Source of the DNA: Methanomicrobiales archaeon
Lineage (GTDB): Archaea; Halobacteriota; Syntropharchaeia; Alkanophagales; Methanospirareceae
Assembly (NCBI GenBank): GCA_003160755.1
Contig: QEXZ01000021.1
Span: 1-17,250 of the forward strand
Length of the DNA stretch: 17,250 nt
Direction: 5' to 3'
The notes beneath the pieces are model-generated. The model did no database searches and had not been told where the DNA came from. It saw nothing but the letters and a program-made list of their open reading frames with translations. Shown in pieces: positions 13,737 through 17,250 of the stretch; within the stretch, counting starts at the first letter, position 1; the number at the start of each line of letters is the position of its first letter. The translations under genes and the position numbers were made by a program.

Positions 13737-14132
13737 TTACTTGATGCTCTCTCTTAGTATGTCACTTGCCGTTAATATCCCTATGGGAACGCCATAAGCG
13801 GGCCTTAGAGAAAGAATCAATAACCGGTGGATGTTCAAATCGCGCATAATAACTGCGGCTTTTCTTAACGTCGTTTCCGGGTCTATTGTCCTTACAACGG
13901 AGGACATAACGTCTTCTGCCGTTAATTTGTCCCAATCTTTGTCAAAAACTTTAATGATATCAATCTCCGATATAACTCCCACCACCTCGTCGTCTGGCGC
14001 AGTTACCGCGATACCTGATATACACTCCCTTACCAGAATCTTTGCAATTTCGCTTACCGGTGTGTCAAACGATACAGTAACGACACCCCTCGTCATCACG
14101 TCTCTTACCCTCTTCTCTTTTGATAAAAACAT
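13737..14132 (-). CDS. Stand-alone CBS-pair protein, divergent type
   Basis: This 131-residue Bateman module starts MFLSKEKRVRDVMTRGVV. ATG 14132 is preferred to the in-frame GTG at 14150 because AGGGGTAAAGGA precedes it. CBS 1 covers about residues 9-60 (RVRDVM to VVGVISEIDI) and CBS 2 about 70-129 (EDVMSSVVRTIDPE to IGILTASDIL). It is clearly less similar to the other CBS proteins here, with different loops (PDDEVVG and SLRPAYGVP), so it is an older relative and not part of the recent duplications. The likely role is nucleotide binding, with the partner unknown. It is transcribed away from the 14288 gene. Confidence 0.9.
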   Translation of the reverse strand: MFLSKEKRVRDVMTRGVVTVSFDTPVSEIAKILVRECISGIAVTAPDDEVVGVISEIDIIKVFDKDWDKLTAEDVMSSVVRTIDPETTLRKAAVIMRDLNIHRLLILSLRPAYGVPIGILTASDILRESIK

Positions 14133-14187
14133 TTGTCCTTTACCCCTCACTTAACGAAGCAACTGTACAATTTCACTATGCCCCTAT

Positions 14188-14200
14188 CGTTTAAAAAGAT
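14188..14200 (-). promoter_or_regulatory. TATA-like box for the CBS gene at 13737-14132
   Basis: On the minus strand it reads ATCTTTTTAAACG, about 60 bases upstream of the ATG at 14132. It shares TTTTTAAACG with the kinase-operon promoter. Confidence 0.45.
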
Positions 14201-14232
14201 TTATTGTTAACACAGATTAAATAGAAGGAAGA

Positions 14233-14250
14233 TATATTATACATAATATA
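14233..14250 (+). promoter_or_regulatory. Perfect AT-only inverted repeat in promoter of the 14288 gene
   Basis: TATATTAT and ATAATATA pair perfectly around a central AC. The element lies about 40-55 bases before the ATG at 14288, where a TATA box is expected, so it may be only the promoter or may also bind a dimeric regulator. Confidence 0.4.
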
Positions 14251-14287
14251 CAGAGGCAAAAACGAAGGGCTAAGGGAAGAAGATAAA

Positions 14288-14527
14288 ATGGCTGAAGAAG
14301 AGCATGAGGAGAACAAGATTATTGAACTTATAGCTTCTATGCAATGTGCGGGAGATGAAAGAGGAAAACGGATTTATTTTGACTCAAAGAGCATAGAAGA
14401 GATAAAGAGGAAATGTGGCGATGACTTCTTCTTATTCACCGAAAGGACTTTACTTGCTTTTGTTGACCCCGCGGAGGGGAAGATCACGCTCACCTCGCTC
14501 AAGGGCATTTACAAGAAGTACCTTTAA
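14288..14527 (+). CDS. Small unknown soluble protein (79 aa)
   Basis: This 79-residue, highly charged protein has an acidic N-terminus (MAEEEHEENK), a helical segment (ENKIIELIASMQCAG), KSIEEIKRKCGDD in the middle, and a strand-like C-terminal half (FFLFTERTLLAFVDP, then GKITLTSLKGIYKKYL). It has no membrane helix or signal peptide. AAGGGAAGAAG precedes the ATG, and a TATA-like inverted repeat lies upstream. I do not recognise the family. Its last 26 codons overlap a minus-strand ORF of 56 residues (14450-14620); both could be real. Confidence 0.65.
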   Translation: MAEEEHEENKIIELIASMQCAGDERGKRIYFDSKSIEEIKRKCGDDFFLFTERTLLAFVDPAEGKITLTSLKGIYKKYL

Positions 14528-14620
14528 TTTCTCCGCCTGCTCCTTTGTTAATTCGATGTCCACCCTGCCAAACGTGATGATTACATTGCTACCCACCATT
14601 ACCTGCACGTCTATCTCCAT
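14450..14620 (-). CDS. Small ORF downstream of the ATPase gene (56 aa), overlaps the 14288 gene
   Basis: This minus-strand reading frame runs from ATG 14620 to TAA 14450. It begins MEIDVQVMVGSNVIITFGRV, continues with a helical stretch (TKEQAEKLKVLLVNALERG), and ends with a basic tail. GAGAGGAGAG lies about 5-15 bases upstream, and the ATG is 24 bases after the stop of the GvpD/KaiC-like gene, so it would be the second gene of that operon. The pattern, strand followed by a regular amphipathic helix, looks like a real small protein. It overlaps 78 bases of the opposite-strand 14288 gene. It is unrecognised. Confidence 0.5.
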   Translation of the reverse strand: MEIDVQVMVGSNVIITFGRVDIELTKEQAEKLKVLLVNALERGERDLPLRGVNKSK

Positions 14621-14644
14621 CGTATTCTCTCCTCTCTTCTTTCT

Positions 14645-16048
14645 TTATACATAAGGTATAAGCCCCAATTTAATACTGTCATCAGTGACAATAGTTTCCA
14701 GGCAATGCAAACCAGTCGCAGGGCGAACGCCGTAAAGGACAACAGTGGTATCAAGTTCAGCTAACTTAAGGTATGTGGTCGAAAGATGAGTCAGTTCTCC
14801 GCACAATTCAAGCTTTGGATTTACTCCAAGGACAACCACGTTCCCAGCAGCTCTCGTATCCGTCATCACACGGGACAGCCATTTCACCATGGTTCCCAGT
14901 TTTCCCTTTTCCTTCAACTGGTATGGATGCTCTAACATGTCTGTTCCAATAGAGGTCAGAACAGGAGGCTCTAATTGAGATACGAAGTCTCTAATTACTC
15001 CCCAATCCAATTCTATTGACTTGCCCTCCAAAAATCTTACGTTTTCACTTATCTCATATTCCCTTTTAGCAGGTCCTATCTCAAAGACCGTCATATATTT
15101 CATATAATCCTCTTCGCTTACAAAAGGTAGCAACTGCTCCCTTAAATGTCTCTCATCCCAGCCACAACATGGAAGGCAGATGCAGTGATTCTTTTGCTCT
15201 ATGCAGTTTATGAGCATGTGAATGACGATTGACTGGTATCCCCAGATGGACATATCATCTCCCATCTCGATTACATTAAAGCTCCCTCTTTCGAATCCGC
15301 CACCCAGGATTGTATCCATCTCCACGTTGCCCGTGGATATGTGTGTTTCGGTATTTTCCACGGGCTTCACCCTCAGTTTTTTTTCTACACTTTTTCGCTT
15401 GAACGGTTCGATGTATTGAAACCTGCCACCCTCTAAGGTAAAAGGGTATCTCGGCTGATTTATCCTTACACCCCTTAATTTCCCCAGTTCCAGCTCTCTT
15501 GCATTTCGGTGGTCCATCGTTAGACGGCTGAGCGTTACTACACCATCTACCATGTAATCAAACGTTGTGGGTGTAACTCCGAACTTCTCTGAAACGAGTA
15601 TTAAATTCATTTCTTCATGCCTTGCTAATTCTGTTACTGCTGCTGCCAATGATTCCATCTTTTCCTTTTCGCGCTCTACCTGAGCTGTTATCGCCTCCCA
15701 GCTATCAATTACAACGGTAGCGGGTTTTTTTATTTTCCCTAACCTGGAATAAATCGTATCCGGGAAAGATTGAATTCCCGGGATTATATCTGCGGAAACG
15801 TACAGTTTCGTGGCATCTATTACGTCCACCGGAGGAATACTTTCGCCCAGCCAAGGAAATTGCTCGTAAAGGGATGAAGGAGAGACCCTCGTTGAAAGGT
15901 AAACGGCATTGGGTTCTCCAAACGAGCGAATCAACTCAAGTGCAAGCATTGTTTTACCTGTTCCCGGCGCTCCCCTTATCAGCAAAGAGGAACCTCTCCT
16001 CGCGGACAACGCCTCTACCAGCTCAGGTGGTATCTTCGCTTTTGTCAT
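14645..16048 (-). CDS. GvpD/KaiC-like RecA-fold ATPase with a degenerate second domain
   Basis: This is a 467-residue protein. Domain 1 (about 1-215) is an intact P-loop ATPase: Walker A GAPGTGKT (26-33), the STRVSPSSLYEQFPW segment (52-66) that I associate with GvpD-family proteins, and Walker B ATVVIDSWEA (110-119, D115). Domain 2 (about 236-467) has the KaiC-type opening STGNVEMDTILGGGFERGS, but where Walker A belongs it reads EMGDDMSIWGYQS, so it should not hydrolyse ATP. It also carries CLPCCGWDER (291-300). GvpD controls gas-vesicle genes in haloarchaea; relatives in other archaea have no settled role, and no gas-vesicle gene is seen here. There is no ribosome site before the ATG, and a TATA-like box about 28 bases upstream fits a leaderless transcript. 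The KaiC-like ATPase call is firm; the GvpD assignment is moderate. Confidence 0.85.
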   Translation of the reverse strand: MTKAKIPPELVEALSARRGSSLLIRGAPGTGKTMLALELIRSFGEPNAVYLSTRVSPSSLYEQFPWLGESIPPVDVIDATKLYVSADIIPGIQSFPDTIYSRLGKIKKPATVVIDSWEAITAQVEREKEKMESLAAAVTELARHEEMNLILVSEKFGVTPTTFDYMVDGVVTLSRLTMDHRNARELELGKLRGVRINQPRYPFTLEGGRFQYIEPFKRKSVEKKLRVKPVENTETHISTGNVEMDTILGGGFERGSFNVIEMGDDMSIWGYQSIVIHMLINCIEQKNHCICLPCCGWDERHLREQLLPFVSEEDYMKYMTVFEIGPAKREYEISENVRFLEGKSIELDWGVIRDFVSQLEPPVLTSIGTDMLEHPYQLKEKGKLGTMVKWLSRVMTDTRAAGNVVVLGVNPKLELCGELTHLSTTYLKLAELDTTVVLYGVRPATGLHCLETIVTDDSIKLGLIPYV

Positions 16049-16070
16049 GATTACAATTAAAATTGCTTTC

Positions 16071-16081
16071 TTTTATATATA
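16071..16081 (-). promoter_or_regulatory. TATA-like box for the GvpD/KaiC-like gene
   Basis: On the minus strand it reads TTATATATAAA, centred about 28 bases before the ATG at 16048. With no ribosome site present, transcription would start close to the ATG, giving a leaderless message. A second AT-rich element, CGTTTATATAAAAA (16087-16100), lies just upstream. Confidence 0.45.
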
Positions 16082-16224
16082 ACGCCTTTTTATATAAACG
16101 ATTTTAAGAAAGTTTTGTTTTGATTTTTTCCACTCTTTATTGAGCATACGTTACTTACGTGACACGGGATAAAAAAACCGAAAGCCCCTTATAGACCTTT
16201 AGACCAATATAAAAAGTGGTAAAA

Positions 16225-16437
16225 ATGACAAAAGAAGAAGAGATACATAAATTGAGAATGGAAGGTATGGCAAGTATGCAAGACACCCCTGTCAAGAGGA
16301 AGATGGAAATAATTGATATTTTAGCGACATACGGAGAGAAAGGGATACCCGCTATACAGGATGTTTTTAACAACGCAATGTCTACAACAACTGCAAATTA
16401 TGCCACGGAGGTTCTTAAGAGACTTAAGCAGGAATAA
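16225..16437 (+). CDS. Small helical protein, possibly HEAT-like (70 aa)
   Basis: This 70-residue protein starts MTKEEEIHKLRMEG; an in-frame GTG at 16216 would add three residues. The sequence is charged and helical: RKMEIIDILATYGEKGIPAIQDVF is followed by a last helix ATEVLKRLKQE. The pattern of a hydrophobic helix, then YGEKGIPAI, then another helix resembles a single HEAT-type repeat, but it is too short to be sure. A GTGG sequence is the only weak ribosome site. It stands alone between the divergent ATPase gene and the convergent antiporter fragment. No function is assigned. Confidence 0.55.
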   Translation: MTKEEEIHKLRMEGMASMQDTPVKRKMEIIDILATYGEKGIPAIQDVFNNAMSTTTANYATEVLKRLKQE

Positions 16438-16639
16438 GAAACAAAGAAGCACCTTCGAGCGCATGAGCGAGTCAATACCAACTGCTGCTGGTTGAACTGC
16501 TCGGTAGTCAGGTATTCTCGACTTTTTTATACAAGCAAATACAAGACCAAAAAATTGCAGAAAACAAAAGAAGCAAGAGGAGAGGAACCCCTAAAGTTAA
16601 TCTTGGAAGCTCTCCCGGGTATCTTCTCCTTTCCTATTT
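16438..16639. other. Convergent spacer with inverted repeat and T-tract
   Basis: TCGAG (about 16457) and CTCGA (about 16517) are inverted and enclose further short complementary pieces (GAGC and GCTC). They are followed by a T6 tract and an AT-rich stretch. This could be the end of the 16225 transcript or a small RNA. A frame is open across the spacer but lacks a start codon. Nothing else is recognised. Confidence 0.3.
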
Positions 16640-17250
16640 TTATTTTATAAGCCACCCATGTATAAACATAGCTATCAAATATAAAGCGATAAAGATAAGC
16701 GCCAGCAGCATTGCGGTCCCAATGCTTAATCTTACCATTGGCTCTTCTGCGGGCTGCCGCTTCTTCACCTCCTCCAAACCTCGCTCATATTCCGCAGTCC
16801 TTTCTGGAGTAGCAACAGGTTTCTCCACCTTCAGCCTCACCTCTTCTCCCTTTATTCTTAACGCGGCAAACGGATTCCTGCTGACCCAGACGATAAAGCC
16901 CGCCATTCTCATTACATTCTGGTCAATGTAGTTCGCAAACGTCATCAGCGGTCCTTCACAGAACCTTATGACCTTTTTTCCTGGTATTCGGTAGAACCAG
17001 TCTGTGTCAAGCGTGATTGTGGGTGTGCCATGAAGCATTGCTCTTAATAGCCAAAACGCTACGAAAGTGAACAAAAGAATCTGGCACATTGCTACCACGT
17101 GACCCGGTGCATAAGGAACGTAATCAACAGGATAAGGGAGAATATTGTAAAGTACTTGTGGATACACCCCGAGCAGGGTGCACAAAAAGGCAGTTATGCC
17201 CATTGCCGCGAGCATATTCTTGGGTGGCTCTCGTGCCTCGCATACTGGCT
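16640..17250 (-). CDS. Tailed MrpD/NuoL-like membrane subunit (paralog 3), 5' part cut by window edge
   Basis: The frame is open to the right edge: upstream of the ATG at 17215 it reads EAREPPKN, matching the EAKEAPLPM stretch of the other paralogs, so that ATG is internal. The visible part is the last core helices and the tail. LDTDWFYRIPGKKVIRF follows the core, then VWVSRNPFAALR, a charged segment with ERGLEEVKKRQPAEEP, and the final helix SIGTAMLLALIFIALYLIAM ending HGWLIK. The tail is closest to that of paralog 1 (shared EEV-K-RPAEEP-like segment and GWL ending). The core needed for ion transport lies outside the window. Confidence 0.9.
   Translation of the reverse strand, partial: PVCEAREPPKNMLAAMGITAFLCTLLGVYPQVLYNILPYPVDYVPYAPGHVVAMCQILLFTFVAFWLLRAMLHGTPTITLDTDWFYRIPGKKVIRFCEGPLMTFANYIDQNVMRMAGFIVWVSRNPFAALRIKGEEVRLKVEKPVATPERTAEYERGLEEVKKRQPAEEPMVRLSIGTAMLLALIFIALYLIAMFIHGWLIK

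Noticed and set aside
14415..14654. Second + strand frame overlapping the 79-residue gene
   Set aside because: Its serine, leucine and threonine-rich sequence looks like a shadow of the 56-residue minus-strand frame, and no ribosome site precedes it.
16155..16373. Minus-strand frame opposite the small helical gene
   Set aside because: It is antisense to a better-supported gene, and its hydrophobic sequence is what the complement of charged helical codons would give.
16438..16650. Frame open across the spacer directly after the stop of the 16225-16437 gene
   Set aside because: It has no start codon or ribosome site, the sequence is basic and low in typical protein pattern, and it runs into the convergent antiporter gene. 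A read-through extension cannot be supported.

Overview
This window looks like part of an anaerobic euryarchaeal chromosome, possibly from a methanogen or an ANME-1-like lineage. The support is indirect. TATA-like boxes lie about 25 to 30 bases upstream of likely start sites, some starts look leaderless, and strong GGAGG-type ribosome sites occur elsewhere. There is a compact winged-helix family of a kind typical of Methanomicrobia-type archaea, a GvpD/KaiC-like ATPase, and several single-module CBS proteins. The lineage call is inference; there is no rRNA, tRNA or phylogenetic marker gene in the window.

Layout. Bases 1-939 (+) hold the 3' part of an MrpD-type antiporter gene. Bases 3134-1049 (-) hold a two-gene operon: a two-helix membrane protein overlapping a 629-residue MrpD/NuoL-like subunit with a long C-terminal tail. 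Bases 5939-3478 (-) hold a three-gene operon: a stand-alone copy of that tail, a winged-helix regulator and a second tailed antiporter paralog. Bases 8996-6159 (-) hold a PAS histidine kinase, a single-domain response regulator and a second copy of the winged-helix regulator. Bases 9219-11228 (+) hold two tandem genes for an unrecognised 8-helix membrane family, each an internal duplication. Bases 11360-14132 hold three CBS (Bateman) genes around a second possible stand-alone tail protein. Bases 14288-16048 hold a small unknown protein, a small ORF overlapping it on the other strand, and a GvpD/KaiC-like ATPase. A small helical protein follows at 16225-16437 (+), and the C-terminal part of a third tailed antiporter paralog runs off the right edge (-).

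How it may work together (inference). The theme is ion-translocating membrane subunits plus sensing. Three paralogous tailed antiporter subunits occur without the other Mrp, Mbh or Nuo subunits, accompanied by one clear and one possible detached tail module. A membrane-bound PAS kinase and a receiver without an output domain sit beside a winged-helix protein whose close paralog lies inside the antiporter operon, so the two-component system may act on the antiporter genes. CBS and RecA-like ATPase proteins would add nucleotide sensing. The least explained parts are the detached tail modules, the four-repeat membrane family and the N-terminal domain of the large CBS protein.
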